A stretch of DNA of 64,000 nucleotides from Pararhodonellum marinum (GCF_015354735.1 NZ_JACEFJ010000004.1:62001-126000); one strand, 5' to 3'. Positions 55,070 through 64,000 are shown, counted from the first letter of the stretch. A program made the numbers and translations. Notes: generated from the sequence alone by a model not told the origin.

Positions 55070-56986
55070 TTAAATTTTATTTACCAGGTACATCATTCTC
55101 AATAATTCCCCCACGCTCCAGGCTTGGGAAATCGCTCCTTTGGGTCTATGAGGGGGGTCACCATCATAAATTTCAGCTACTGTTCCAATCCCATAAATAC
55201 TCATAACGCCGTCAAATTGCTGGATCATTTTCTGAATGAATGATTTTGAAGACTTACCATGCAGCTTTATATAACCTTCGACGAAATGTCCTAGCAACCA
55301 AGCCCAAACTGTACCTTGGTGATAGGCATTGTCTCTGCTGTATTGATCCCCAAAATAATACCCTTTGTATCGGGGATCTTCCGGAGATAGGGTCCTTAAA
55401 CCCCTTGTAGTAAGCAGTTTTGATTTGACCACTTCTAAAATCTGATCTTTTTGTTCTTCTTCCAGTGGGCTGTAAGCAAGGGAGGTAGCAAAAACCATGT
55501 TTGGCCGAATCGACCAATCTTTATCCTCACCATCCACCACATCAGCCAAATAGCCCCTTTCCTCATCCCAAAATTCCGCAACAAAGCTATGTTTTACTTT
55601 TTCTGCCAATTCCAATGCGTAATTCTCTCCGCTTAGTTCGTGGTAGAAGCAGAGTGCATTGTACCACAAGGCATTGATTTCAACAGGTGCACCAATTCTT
55701 GGTGTAACTGGCCCGTCTGTAGTGACCGCATCCATCCAAGTTAACGCGAGCCCTTCCTGACCTCCATAAAGCAAACCGTTCTCTCGAACCTTTATGTTGA
55801 AATCAGTACCGGCAATCAGCCCATCTATGATGCCTTTAAGCTTATCAAGATACCTCTTTTTGATGGTTTTGGTATCTCCTGTAAACTCAATGTATTGTTG
55901 TAGAGACCAGAAAAACCACAGTGGGGCGTCTAAAGAGTTCATATTGGTCACTACCCCGCTACCTACATTTGGGAAAAGCGGGCCTTGAAGGTCCTTGGTC
56001 ATGGAATCCATAATTTCCAGAAAGGTATCCTTATCCCCTTGAGTGAGGGTCAGACCTGGAGTAGCGATGAAAGTATCTCTGCCCCACCAACCAAACCACG
56101 GATAGCCTGCAATCACCCGGGTCTCGCCTTTTCGTTTGAAAATAAATTGACCTGCGGAATTTTTTAGGCAATTCTCAAAATTATTTCTCGGTGTTCTTCT
56201 GTTTATCTCTTTTTCAAAAGCTACCTGACGGGTATCTGGATCTGCAATTTCCAATCCGGCCGAAAAAATAACAGACTCGCCTTTTTCTATATCGAACTCA
56301 AAATAGCCAGGTACAAATAAGTCCTCTTGGTAGTCATAACCCCGTTCTCTTTCCCGGATATACTCTATGTTGTGGTACCATTCTGGAGTCGGGACAAATT
56401 GATTAGGTTTTGAAATCTGAAGGGAAAGGGGTTGATAGGGTTCATACAACTTTACCTGTATCCCTTGTTTGATCTTTTTATAGTTTTTGTTGATATCGTC
56501 ATTTGCTTTGGAGAGGTTGTGATATCCTCTGAAAGCCAAAAATGGGCTCAGCCTCAATTTGGTAGGGGAATGGGCCTCCAAAAGGGTATACCTTACCATG
56601 ACGCGATCCCGGTTCGAATCCAGGATAATTTCTTTTTGCAAAAGGACACCCCCCACTCTATAAGTAAGTTTAGGAATGGGCTCAGAATCAAAATCCTTGA
56701 GGTATTTATGTCCTCTTGGGCTGTAATTGCCAGGATATTTATTGATTCCAAGGTTAAAACTGGACCCATGCTGAATGACGGTTTCATGCAGGGTCGACAG
56801 CAGGACATGCAGCTGGGAGTCAAGCTGAGGTTGCGGTGCCACTAACAAGCCATGGTATTTTCGGGTATTACATCCAATGATGGTAGTACTGGTGTAACAT
56901 CCTGAGTGGTTTGAGCGTATGATTTCCTTTTCTAGAGAATAATTTAAATTGATTAATTCGGTTTTGTCAAAGTGTATATAGCTCAT
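55070..56986 (-). CDS. Amylo-alpha-1,6-glucosidase (glycogen debranching enzyme)
   Basis: A 638-residue GH133/GDE-type debranching enzyme. It has an N-terminal beta-sandwich domain with CNTRKYHGLLVAP and GYHNLSKAND, and an (alpha/alpha)6 barrel with GYPWFGWWGRDTFIATPGL, NMNSLDAPLWF, GGQEGLALTWMDAV, NAYHQGTVWAWLLG and GAISQAWSVGELLRM. It hydrolyses alpha-1,6 branch points after outer chain shortening. It is the first gene of the operon; the GT4 gene begins 10 nt downstream. A short 49-codon gene with its own terminator precedes it. Confidence 0.92.
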   Translation of the reverse strand: MSYIHFDKTELINLNYSLEKEIIRSNHSGCYTSTTIIGCNTRKYHGLLVAPQPQLDSQLHVLLSTLHETVIQHGSSFNLGINKYPGNYSPRGHKYLKDFDSEPIPKLTYRVGGVLLQKEIILDSNRDRVMVRYTLLEAHSPTKLRLSPFLAFRGYHNLSKANDDINKNYKKIKQGIQVKLYEPYQPLSLQISKPNQFVPTPEWYHNIEYIRERERGYDYQEDLFVPGYFEFDIEKGESVIFSAGLEIADPDTRQVAFEKEINRRTPRNNFENCLKNSAGQFIFKRKGETRVIAGYPWFGWWGRDTFIATPGLTLTQGDKDTFLEIMDSMTKDLQGPLFPNVGSGVVTNMNSLDAPLWFFWSLQQYIEFTGDTKTIKKRYLDKLKGIIDGLIAGTDFNIKVRENGLLYGGQEGLALTWMDAVTTDGPVTPRIGAPVEINALWYNALCFYHELSGENYALELAEKVKHSFVAEFWDEERGYLADVVDGEDKDWSIRPNMVFATSLAYSPLEEEQKDQILEVVKSKLLTTRGLRTLSPEDPRYKGYYFGDQYSRDNAYHQGTVWAWLLGHFVEGYIKLHGKSSKSFIQKMIQQFDGVMSIYGIGTVAEIYDGDPPHRPKGAISQAWSVGELLRMMYLVNKI

Positions 56987-57049
56987 TTGGGGAAAAGTTT
57001 CAGTATCCTATAAAATTAACTTATAGATGTTGAAAGAAAAATAATAATA

Positions 57050-57078
57050 CAAAAAATAAAGGCCATTTACATGGCCTT
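57050..57078 (-). terminator. Intrinsic terminator of the 49-codon gene
   Basis: Read on the minus strand: AAGGCCAT, loop GTAA, ATGGCCTT (57078-57059), followed by a T-rich tract. It starts about 8 nt after the stop of the small gene and lies upstream of the debranching-enzyme gene. Confidence 0.8.
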
Positions 57079-57085
57079 AAGGTTT

Positions 57086-57235
57086 TTATTTTGAAACAGA
57101 GTAGATTTTCTCTTTCTGAAGTTCTTCAAAATTTTTTATTGATTCTTCGAACTTCACCTTATACAATTGGACAAATTTAAGATTGACCGGTCTCACTTTA
57201 GGAGCAATGGGAGTGGATTTAAATAATGTAAACAT
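57086..57235 (-). CDS. 49-residue hypothetical small protein
   Basis: A short minus-strand open frame with ATG start and TAA stop, followed after about 8 nt by a perfect GC stem with a T tract. Such neatness supports a real transcription unit. The product begins MFTLFKSTPIAPKVRPVNL and continues with a Lys/Glu-rich helical stretch (VKFEESIKNFEELQKEK). No membrane segment or known domain is visible and I do not recognise a family. It sits between tRNA-His and the glycogen cluster. It might be a regulator or leader, but that is an inference from position. Confidence 0.55.
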   Translation of the reverse strand: MFTLFKSTPIAPKVRPVNLKFVQLYKVKFEESIKNFEELQKEKIYSVSK

Positions 57236-57308
57236 TATCTTAACATTTTAGTATTTTTCCATTGTTAACAAAAAATATGCCATTTATATAAACCTGGGTC
57301 CAATCAAA

Positions 57309-57335
57309 CAAAAACCCCTCACTAGGAGGGGTTTT
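57309..57335 (-). terminator. Intrinsic terminator of tRNA-His
   Basis: On the minus strand AAAACCCCTC, loop CTAGT, GAGGGGTTTT (57335-57311) follows the tRNA 3' end directly, ending in T-rich sequence. Confidence 0.88.
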
Positions 57336-57336
57336 G

Positions 57337-57411
57337 GGTGAAAGACCGGGTTCGAACCGGCGACCTCTGGTGCCACAAACCAGCGCTCTAACCAACTGAG
57401 CTACAATCACC
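57337..57411 (-). tRNA. tRNA-His (anticodon GTG)
   Basis: A 75-nt cloverleaf. The D arm (GCTC...GAGC), the anticodon stem CTGGT/ACCAG with loop TTGTGGC (anticodon GTG), variable loop AGGTC and T arm (GCCGG TTCGAAC CCGGT) are complete. The encoded G-1 (57411) opposite C73 (57337) is the identity feature of tRNA-His. The acceptor stem GTGATTG/CTTTCAC has two predicted U-U mismatches (positions 5-68 and 6-67). CCA is not encoded. It is transcribed alone, with a terminator directly after it. Confidence 0.92.
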
Positions 57412-57462
57412 ATATATCATCATTAAAGCTATTTTGCTTCTTTGGACTGCAAAGGTAATATG

Positions 57463-58833
57463 CTAATCCTCTTCAAACAATAGATTCCCTGAATTATTTC
57501 TGGAGAAATTAAGTCGTTCTCCCTTTTTCTCTTCATGAAATGTGCCATTTTCGTACGCAAGATGACCGGATACGATGGTATGTGTTACTTTAGATTGAAA
57601 AGTGACATCTTCAAAAGGGGACCATCCACATTTAGAAAGAATATTATCTTTGGTTACAGTCCAAGCGTCATTTAAATCCACCAATACTGCATCTGCATGC
57701 CATCCAGGTCTAATGTATCCTCTTTTATCAATCTCAAATATTTTTGATACATTATGGCTGGTTTTTTCAGCAATTTGTTCCAAACTAATTTTTTGCTGAT
57801 GATACAATTCAAGCAAAGCAACTAGGCTATGCTGCACCAAAGGCCCGCCTGATGGGGCTTTGACATAAAGCTGTTCTTTTTCTTCAAAGGTGTGTGGGGC
57901 ATGATCAGTGGCTATGATATCGATGTGCCCATCCAGAAGGCCTTCCAAAATTCCTTCACGGTCCGCAGCGGTTTTAATGGCTGGATTCCATTTGATAAAA
58001 TTGCCTTTCCTATCATAATCCTCATCAGAAAACCATAAGTGGTGTACACATGCCTCTGCCGTGATTCGCTTTTCCTCCAAGGGGAGCTTGTCATCAAAAA
58101 GCATGACCTCTTTGGCTGTACTGATGTGCAGGACATGTAATTTGGACCCATACTTTCTGGCCAGGTCCACTACTTTTTTGGATGCATCGTAACATGCTTC
58201 CTCTGTCCTGATTTTTGGATGGTATTTCGCAGGGATTTCATCTCCATATTTTTCCTTATACTTTTCGAGATTTCGGCTGATGATTTGGTCATTTTCGCTG
58301 TGTGTGGCAATCAGAACAGGACTTTCTTCGAAAATTCTTTCCAAGGACTGTGGATTGTCCACCAGCATATTTCCGGTAGAAGAACCCTGAAATACCTTTA
58401 AGCCACAAACCTGATCTGGATTGATTTTTTTTATTTCATCAATGTTGTCATTGGTGGCCCCCAAATAAAATGAAAAATTGGCGAGGGATTTTTCCTTTGC
58501 GATGCTGAATTTCTCTTCCAGAAGTTCCAAAGTGGTGGTCTGTGGATGGGTGTTAGGCATTTCCATAAATGACGTAATACCACCGGCTACGGCAGCTTTG
58601 GCTTCTGTGTAAATGTCCGCTTTGTGAGTTAAACCGGGTTCCCTAAAATGAACCTGATCATCAATCAACCCTGGGAAAAGGTATTTACCTGTCGCGTCTA
58701 TTTCAATATCTGCCTCATGTTCCTCAAGGTTTCCTCCTGTTATATAAAACAAGCCATCCCTGATCAGCACATCTCCTCGGGATATCTTACCTTCATTCAC
58801 TATATTTGCATTCTTGATTAAGATACTCTTCAT
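57463..58833 (-). CDS. pyrC: Dihydroorotase (catalytic copy)
   Basis: An amidohydrolase of 456 residues that closes carbamoyl-aspartate to dihydroorotate in pyrimidine synthesis. The metal site is kept: GLIDDQVHFREPGLTHK (the first His of HxH is Gln, a form I recall in Bacteroidota), the ATHSEND loop, HVLHISTA-type LHVLHISTAKEV, and IATDHAPHTFEEK. MPNTHPQT follows the substrate loop. The preferred start is the ATG at 58833; the longer frame adds ten Lys-rich residues. It contrasts with the ligand-less paralogue at 36080. It lies 50 nt from the divergent DEAD-box gene. Confidence 0.92.
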   Translation of the reverse strand: MKSILIKNANIVNEGKISRGDVLIRDGLFYITGGNLEEHEADIEIDATGKYLFPGLIDDQVHFREPGLTHKADIYTEAKAAVAGGITSFMEMPNTHPQTTTLELLEEKFSIAKEKSLANFSFYLGATNDNIDEIKKINPDQVCGLKVFQGSSTGNMLVDNPQSLERIFEESPVLIATHSENDQIISRNLEKYKEKYGDEIPAKYHPKIRTEEACYDASKKVVDLARKYGSKLHVLHISTAKEVMLFDDKLPLEEKRITAEACVHHLWFSDEDYDRKGNFIKWNPAIKTAADREGILEGLLDGHIDIIATDHAPHTFEEKEQLYVKAPSGGPLVQHSLVALLELYHQQKISLEQIAEKTSHNVSKIFEIDKRGYIRPGWHADAVLVDLNDAWTVTKDNILSKCGWSPFEDVTFQSKVTHTIVSGHLAYENGTFHEEKKGERLNFSRNNSGNLLFEED

Positions 58834-58886
58834 ACTTCTTTTCTTTAAGGGGTTCTTTTTCACTTCATCTGTAAAATTAACAAATC

Positions 58887-60245
58887 ATGTCTGATAGCCC
58901 GTTATCTTTTGAAAACTTTAAGCTTAATAAGCAGCTTTTAGATGCTGTCAAAGAAGCGGGTTTCACGCGGCCTACACCTATACAAGAAAAAACCATTCCA
59001 TTGTCTCTCTCAGGCCATGATATTTTGGGTATCGCTCAGACAGGTACAGGAAAAACCGCTGCTTATGTGCTTCCGCTCTTGATGAAGATCAAATATGCCC
59101 AAGAGATGCATACCCGTGCTTTGATACTTGCACCCACCCGGGAGTTGGTGATGCAGATAGAAAGTGCCGTGGAGATTTTTGCCAAGTATACCGATATCAG
59201 ATTTGTCAGCTTGTATGGTGGATTGGGTCCTAAAACGCAAATAGAAAAGATCAAGCAAGGGGTGGACATCATCATCGCTACTCCAGGCAGGTTTCTGGAC
59301 CTTTACAGCCGCGGCGAAATTTACGTGAAAAGCATCAAAACGCTGGTCATGGACGAAGCGGATAAAATGATGGATATGGGATTTATGCCACAGATTCGAA
59401 GTATTTTGGAGGTGATTCCGAGCAAACGGCAAAACCTACTATTTTCGGCCACATTTTCGGATCGGGTGGAAATTATTTCACAGGAATTTTTGGAGTTCCC
59501 AGAAAGAATTGAAATAGCCCTGCAAGCCACACCGGCGGAAACCGTCAATCAAACCTGGTATGCAACGCCAAACCTGAAAACCAAAATCAACCTGTTGCAA
59601 CATCTTATGGGCAATCCGGAAGTCAACAGGGTCATCGTATTTACCAAATCAAGAAAAAACGCTGAATCGGTCTTTAATTTCCTGGAAAGGAATAAGCTGG
59701 GTGAAATTAGGGTGATTCACGCCAATAAGGGTCAAAATACCCGGATCAATGCCATGGAAGATTTCAAGGCAGGAAATGTCAGGATGCTTGTAGCTACCGA
59801 TGTAGCCGCTAGAGGATTGGATATCAGTATGGTAAGCCATGTGATCAATTTCGATGTGCCTTTGATTTATGAAGATTATGTACATAGAATCGGAAGAACC
59901 GGTAGGGCCGAAAATGAAGGAGTGGCCATCACCTTCGTAAATCCAGCAGAAGAATACCACATGGGAAGGATATCAGAAATCATCCGAATGAGTATCCCTG
60001 AAAGCCAGATTCCAGAAACCGTTGATGTGCCGGAAACCCCAAGAGCGGAACAACAGGGCTATGACAGGGAAATTGACATCCAAAAGAAGAAAAATGACCC
60101 CAACTTCAAAGGAGCTTTTCAAGAAAAAAAACATAAGAATCGAACCAAGCCCCAGCCACCGAAAGAAAAGCGAGGCAACAAAAATTCCAAAGCCAAGAGA
60201 AATAGAAATCAAATGAAAACGAAAGGTCAAAAAAACAGGAAATAG
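58887..60245 (+). CDS. DEAD-box RNA helicase
   Basis: An ATP-dependent RNA helicase of 452 residues. Motifs in order: Q motif GFTRPTPIQEKTIP, motif I AQTGTGKT, Ia PTREL, GG, TPGR, motif II DEAD (VMDEADKMMDMGF), motif III SAT, motif V ARGLDIS, motif VI HRIGRTGR. After about residue 385 is a basic, low-complexity tail (KNRTKPQPPKEKRGNKNS) that should bind RNA. The build resembles RhlE-type helicases involved in ribosome or mRNA metabolism; the exact member is unclear. A strong terminator follows. Confidence 0.94.
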   Translation: MSDSPLSFENFKLNKQLLDAVKEAGFTRPTPIQEKTIPLSLSGHDILGIAQTGTGKTAAYVLPLLMKIKYAQEMHTRALILAPTRELVMQIESAVEIFAKYTDIRFVSLYGGLGPKTQIEKIKQGVDIIIATPGRFLDLYSRGEIYVKSIKTLVMDEADKMMDMGFMPQIRSILEVIPSKRQNLLFSATFSDRVEIISQEFLEFPERIEIALQATPAETVNQTWYATPNLKTKINLLQHLMGNPEVNRVIVFTKSRKNAESVFNFLERNKLGEIRVIHANKGQNTRINAMEDFKAGNVRMLVATDVAARGLDISMVSHVINFDVPLIYEDYVHRIGRTGRAENEGVAITFVNPAEEYHMGRISEIIRMSIPESQIPETVDVPETPRAEQQGYDREIDIQKKKNDPNFKGAFQEKKHKNRTKPQPPKEKRGNKNSKAKRNRNQMKTKGQKNRK

Positions 60246-60326
60246 CCCAATTAAAATTTACAGGCAAATCATTCGGTCAGGTTGACTGATTTGAAGTGAA
60301 TTCCTGGAAGACAGGTACTTTTCAAC

Positions 60327-60367
60327 AAAAATCCCTTCAGCCTTTTTTGGTTGCTGAAGGGATTTTT
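60327..60367. terminator. Bidirectional terminator between the DEAD-box and M28 genes
   Basis: AAAAATCCCTTCAGC (60327-60341) and GCTGAAGGGATTTTT (60353-60367) form a perfect 15-bp stem with an 11-nt loop. The A/T ends allow use on both strands for the convergent genes. Confidence 0.9.
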
Positions 60368-60393
60368 GATGTAGGAGATAATCGGAAGTTGGA

Positions 60394-61890
60394 TTATCTA
60401 CTGGTTCTTGTGTTGGTACCATCCACAGGGGTTCTTTCTTCCCTGTTTGCAAGATCCCAGGAAGTATGGAAAATGAGCCTTGCCCTTTTTTCCATTAGGT
60501 CAAATTCTATTTTATCCACGGTATCCGTGGGTTGGTGGTAGTCATCATGGACCCCATTGAAAAAGAAAATAACAGGGATGTTGTGTTTGGCGAAATTGTA
60601 GTGATCAGACCGGTAATAAAATCGGTTTGGGTCATCTTCGGCATCATATCGGTAGTCCAATATAAGGTTGGTATACGTGATGTTGTTGTATTCATTGATC
60701 ACTTTTAAGTGAGAGGACAACATCTCGGAGCCAATCACATAAACATAATTTTGGTTTTCGGCATCCTGATATTCATAGTCAATTCGGCCAACCATGTCAA
60801 TGTTGATGTTGTTGACAGTGTTTTCTAGTGGGAAAACGGGGTTTTCAGCATAATATTCAGAGCCCAGTAGCCCCTTTTCCTCACCGGTGACATTCAGAAA
60901 TAGGATGCTTCTCCTTGGTCTATTGCCTTCTTTTGCCGCCATGGCAAAAGCTTCTGCAATTTCCATAACGGAAACTGTTCCTGAACCGTCATCGTCAGCG
61001 CCGTTGTTGATTTCCCCCTTGCTGTTGATACCTACATGATCATAGTGGGAAGAAATCACCAATACTTCCTCTTTTTTGTCAGTTCCTTCAAGATAAGCCA
61101 TGACATTTTCCGTAGGCACTTGTTTGGTGTTTTTTTGCATACTGTATCGGGCAGTTTGTGATTTGATGCTTTCAGGATTGCTTTTGGCTGCTTCTTTTAA
61201 GTCTTCCACAGATGCATTGAAAAGTTCCGCCATTTTATCTGAACTGACCATAAATACCGGCTCTTGCTTGGTTGGTTTTTCAAAACCCAGTCTTCCAAAA
61301 CCGGACATAGTCTTGTACCTGTTGGCCATTCGGTCAAAATTGGCCTGGCCCTCCATGGTTACAATAATTATTCCTGCAGCTCCAGCATCCATCATTTCTT
61401 TCACCACGCCCTGCGCCTGAGTACCAATGGCCCATAAGCCCACAAGCTTTCCTTTTACATCTACCTTTTTCAGATTTTCAGGACTAGCCATTCCTAAAAA
61501 GACCAAATCTGTTTTTTGGGTTTTTTTGAAATCCCCATCTCCAATAAAAACAAAATCCTCATTTTGGACCAATTTATTTTTACCAATTTGTAATTCTACC
61601 TTTTCAAATTTTACACTTACCAGGTTGAATTTTTGGTAAAAACTTCCTTCCACAGGGCCTTCCAAACCGAGGGTTTTGTAAAACTCCGAAAGGTATTCGG
61701 CTGCTAATTTTTGTCCCTTTTCACCAGTATCCCTTCCTTCCAACTCATCGGAAGCCAAGTAGGTGAGGTGGGTTTCCAAATCTTCTGCCGTAATGGAAGC
61801 AGCGTATTTCATGGCTGTGGCATCTTGTGCTTGGACCTTCCAAACCATCAAAAAGGCCAAACTCCCGGCCAATATCATTTTCTTATTCAT
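60394..61890 (-). CDS. Exported M28 family metallopeptidase with PA domain
   Basis: A zinc aminopeptidase-like protein of 498 residues with a signal peptide (cleaved near KVQAQ, residue 21). A PA (protease-associated) insert occupies about residues 120-210. The catalytic domain has SSHYDHVG (first His), GADDDGSGT (bridging Asp), GEEKGLLGSEYY (catalytic Glu-Glu), NIDMVGRI (Asp) and DHYNFAKHNIPVI (last His), the full M28 set. It probably removes N-terminal residues from peptides in the periplasm. Monocistronic, with a terminator shared with the DEAD-box gene. Confidence 0.92.
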   Translation of the reverse strand: MNKKMILAGSLAFLMVWKVQAQDATAMKYAASITAEDLETHLTYLASDELEGRDTGEKGQKLAAEYLSEFYKTLGLEGPVEGSFYQKFNLVSVKFEKVELQIGKNKLVQNEDFVFIGDGDFKKTQKTDLVFLGMASPENLKKVDVKGKLVGLWAIGTQAQGVVKEMMDAGAAGIIIVTMEGQANFDRMANRYKTMSGFGRLGFEKPTKQEPVFMVSSDKMAELFNASVEDLKEAAKSNPESIKSQTARYSMQKNTKQVPTENVMAYLEGTDKKEEVLVISSHYDHVGINSKGEINNGADDDGSGTVSVMEIAEAFAMAAKEGNRPRRSILFLNVTGEEKGLLGSEYYAENPVFPLENTVNNINIDMVGRIDYEYQDAENQNYVYVIGSEMLSSHLKVINEYNNITYTNLILDYRYDAEDDPNRFYYRSDHYNFAKHNIPVIFFFNGVHDDYHQPTDTVDKIEFDLMEKRARLIFHTSWDLANREERTPVDGTNTRTSR

Positions 61891-62027
61891 CGTGTAATCT
61901 TGGTAGTTGAGTTACTAATTTTTTCAAAACTAGAAATTATTCCCAATTGATTAAAACCGTTTATCATTTTACGGGTTTCAAGACCATAAATCTACAAGGA
62001 GAAAAATCATTATCTCTCAATAATTTA

Positions 62028-62035
62028 TACCTTTG
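62028..62035 (+). promoter_or_regulatory. Bacteroidota -7 promoter element for gcvP
   Basis: TACCTTTG matches TAnnTTTG exactly, within TATACCTTTGCA. It is 56 nt before the gcvP ATG, giving a leader of about 49 nt. No -33 TTTG is seen at the expected place, and no glycine riboswitch-like structure is evident in the short leader. Confidence 0.5.
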
Positions 62036-62090
62036 CACTACCAAAAAAAAAGCAGAATATTTTCCCAAATTTGTTCAAGCATAAGAAGAC

Positions 62091-64000
62091 ATGAAAATTA
62101 ATTTGAATCCCTCAGTCACTTTCGAAAACAGACACAACGGCCCTTCTGTTGCTGAAGTCGATGTGATGCTGCAAACCATAGGCGTTGCTTCCTTGGATGA
62201 TTTGATCAATCAGACGGTTCCCAAAGCCATTCAGAATACGAAACCTTTGCAGTTGCCAGAAGCCAAAAGTGAAGCTACTTTTTTGAAAGAATTCAGGCAG
62301 TTGGCCAGAAAAAACAAAATCTTCAAGTCCTTTATTGGATTGGGATACTACGACACCATTGTACCGGGGGTTATTTTGAGGAATATTCTTGAAAATCCAG
62401 GGTGGTACACTGCTTATACGCCCTATCAGGCAGAGATAGCCCAGGGGAGACTTGAAGCTTTAATTAATTTTCAAACAGTAGTGATGGAATTGACTGGAAT
62501 GGAAATGGCCAATGCATCCTTATTGGATGAAAGTACTGCTGCTGCAGAGGCCATGACCATGCTCCATGCTTCCAAACCCAAAGAAAAAAGGAAAGCCAAT
62601 AAATTTTTTGTGGATGAAAAGGCTTTTCCACAGACAATTGACCTATTGAAAACCAGGTCCATTCCGGTAGGGATTGATTTGGTGGTGGGAAAAATCTCTG
62701 AAATTGACTTGACCGACCCAGAGTTATATGGGATTTTGATTCAATATCCCAATTCGGATGGTGAAGTAAGAAATTACAAATCCTTGGTTGATACAGCCAA
62801 AGATAACCAAATTCTGACCGCATTTGCTGCCGATTTGCTGAGTCTTACCTTATTGACACCTCCTGGAGAAATGGGGGCAGATGTGGTAGTAGGCACCACC
62901 CAGAGGTTAGGGGTTCCGATGGGTTTCGGAGGCCCACATGCGGCCTATTTTGCTACCAAAGAAGCCTACAAAAGACAAGTTCCCGGACGAATCATCGGTG
63001 TTTCGGTAGACAAAGACGGGAACAAAGCCTACAGAATGGCCCTTCAGACCAGAGAGCAACACATCAAGAGGGAGAAGGCTACCTCCAATATTTGTACCGC
63101 ACAGGTTTTGCTTGCGGTCATGGCAGGCATGTATGCAGTTTACCACGGACCCAAGGGATTGAAGGAAATTGCTTCTAGAATTCACGGCTTGGCACAATTA
63201 ACAGCAAAGTCACTTGAACTGCTTGGATTCAAGCAAATGAATACCGATTATTTTGATACCATAAAAATTGCAGTTGACCCGGTACAACAATCGAAAATCC
63301 AAGCTTTCGCCGTTTCTGAGGAAATGAATTTCCGGTATGATGATGGCGCTGTTCTGCTTTCTTTTGATGAGCCCAAAACCATTGAAGATGTTAAGTCTGT
63401 AGTAAGGATTTTTGCAAAAGCCACGCTGAATCAATCTGTCGTGGTGGATGATTTCGTTGGAGATTTGTATTTCGGTCCTTCGAAAGGACTGGGAAGGACC
63501 ACCTCCTTTTTGGAACATCCTGTTTTCAACGTTTATCATTCGGAGCATGAGATGCTTCGATACATCAAAAGATTGGAAAACAAAGACCTTTCCTTGGTCC
63601 ATTCCATGATTTCATTGGGTTCATGCACCATGAAATTGAATGCTACTACTGAGATGATACCGGTAACATGGCCTGAATTTGGGCAATTGCACCCTTTTAT
63701 TCCCCAAGACCAAGCGGCCGGTTATTATGAGCTTTTTCAGAATCTAAGAAATTGGCTGAGCGAAATCACAGGATTTGCCGACACCTCTCTGCAGCCCAAT
63801 TCCGGCGCACAGGGTGAATATGCTGGCTTAATGGTCATCAGGGCCTACCACCTAAGCAGAGGGGACAGCCATAGAAATGTGGCCTTGATCCCTTCATCTG
63901 CCCACGGTACAAATCCTGCCTCCGCAGTAATGGCAGGAATGAATGTAGTGATTGTCAAATGTGATGAAAAAGGAAACATTGACCTTGAAGACTTAAAGCA
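62091..64000 (+). CDS. gcvP: Glycine dehydrogenase (decarboxylating), P-protein, cut by the window end
   Basis: The PLP-dependent P-protein of the glycine cleavage system, which decarboxylates glycine and passes the methylamine to the lipoyl H-protein. The visible 636 codons run without interruption to the end of the window and cover about two thirds of the usual 950-965 residues. The N-terminal half begins FENRHNGPS and includes [32 protein letters not shown] and [10 protein letters not shown]; the second half shows [13 protein letters not shown] and [14 protein letters not shown]. The PLP Lys is expected beyond the window. LpdA at 49 kb is the E3 partner. Confidence 0.95.
   Translation, partial: MKINLNPSVTFENRHNGPSVAEVDVMLQTIGVASLDDLINQTVPKAIQNTKPLQLPEAKSEATFLKEFRQLARKNKIFKSFIGLGYYDTIVPGVILRNILENPGWYTAYTPYQAEIAQGRLEALINFQTVVMELTGMEMANASLLDESTAAAEAMTMLHASKPKEKRKANKFFVDEKAFPQTIDLLKTRSIPVGIDLVVGKISEIDLTDPELYGILIQYPNSDGEVRNYKSLVDTAKDNQILTAFAADLLSLTLLTPPGEMGADVVVGTTQRLGVPMGFGGPHAAYFATKEAYKRQVPGRIIGVSVDKDGNKAYRMALQTREQHIKREKATSNICTAQVLLAVMAGMYAVYHGPKGLKEIASRIHGLAQLTAKSLELLGFKQMNTDYFDTIKIAVDPVQQSKIQAFAVSEEMNFRYDDGAVLLSFDEPKTIEDVKSVVRIFAKATLNQSVVVDDFVGDLYFGPSKGLGRTTSFLEHPVFNVYHSEHEMLRYIKRLENKDLSLVHSMISLGSCTMKLNATTEMIPVTWPEFGQLHPFIPQDQAAGYYELFQNLRNWLSEITGFADTSLQPNSGAQGEYAGLMVIRAYHLSRGDSHRNVALIPSSAHGTNPASAVMAGMNVVIVKCDEKGNIDLEDLK

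Noticed and set aside
62036-62090. Glycine riboswitch before gcvP
   Set aside because: The leader from the proposed start site is only about 50 nt and AT-rich, too short for the known glycine aptamer.

Overview
The window comes from a Bacteroidota chromosome, most probably the order Cytophagales and near Cyclobacteriaceae (Algoriphagus/Cyclobacterium-like). This rests on gene content, not a database match. The indicators are GIN-domain and DUF885 proteins, DUF4199 and DUF4290 families, a fasciclin lipoprotein, a monomeric NADP isocitrate dehydrogenase, a MurA with Asp at the catalytic-Cys position, a GH57/GT4/debranching-enzyme glycogen cluster, TAnnTTTG-type promoter elements, and almost no Shine-Dalgarno sequences. 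It is mainly a core-genome stretch. I saw no prophage, intact insertion sequence, CRISPR array or rRNA operon.

Layout. 0-9 kb: a purine-rich repeat and a GIN-domain lipoprotein, then a minus-strand block of exported or degradative proteins (GntP permease, short M1 peptidase, GDPD-like protein, GNAT, UPF0158, DUF885). 9-12.5 kb: a plus-strand trans-4-hydroxyproline catabolism operon (deaminase, 2-oxoglutarate semialdehyde dehydrogenase, epimerase) without its oxidase. 12.5-14.6 kb: a minus-strand operon ECF sigma / Cys-rich anti-sigma / gmk / nadD with a 12-bp inverted repeat in its leader. 14.7-21.3 kb: LpxL-like acyltransferase, a second copy of the purine-rich repeat, a YD-like lipoprotein, PcrA/UvrD helicase, DUF4290, murA. 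22-30 kb: a polymer-forming membrane protein, amidinotransferase-fold enzyme, lipoprotein, acyl-ACP desaturase, kdtA-rsgA, a phosphoribosyltransferase and panB.

30-41 kb: monomeric IDH, fasciclin lipoprotein, Gfo/Idh/MocA oxidoreductase, purine nucleoside phosphorylase, a dihydroorotase homologue that has lost its metal ligands, two DUF4199 membrane proteins, two GT2 glycosyltransferases and a methyltransferase. 41-45.4 kb: a tripartite exporter operon (adaptor, ABC permease, TolC) with no ATPase gene. 45.4-47.8 kb: a coiled-coil protein and an SPFH / membrane PH-like / ribbon-helix-helix operon. 48-52.5 kb: fabG, lpdA, a second ECF sigma/anti-sigma pair and a RidA-family lipoprotein. 52.5-57 kb: glycogen cluster, preceded by a 49-codon gene with its own terminator. 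57.3-64 kb: tRNA-His, the catalytic dihydroorotase, a DEAD-box helicase, an M28 peptidase and the 5' two thirds of gcvP.

The genes are arranged in tightly spaced operons with several stop/start overlaps (DUF4290-murA, kdtA-rsgA, pseudo-DHOase-DUF4199, GT2-GT2, permease-TolC, sigma-anti-sigma). Several start codons look to be TTG or GTG. The observations most worth following are the SPFH/PH/RHH operon with a repeated AATGATAT site just ahead of it, the metal-ligand-less dihydroorotase paralogue, the MurA Cys-to-Asp change, the inverted repeat in the sigma leader whose arm recurs 7 kb away, the ATPase-less exporter operon, the exported RidA protein, the small gene before the glycogen cluster, and the tRNA-His with two predicted U-U mismatches in its acceptor stem.
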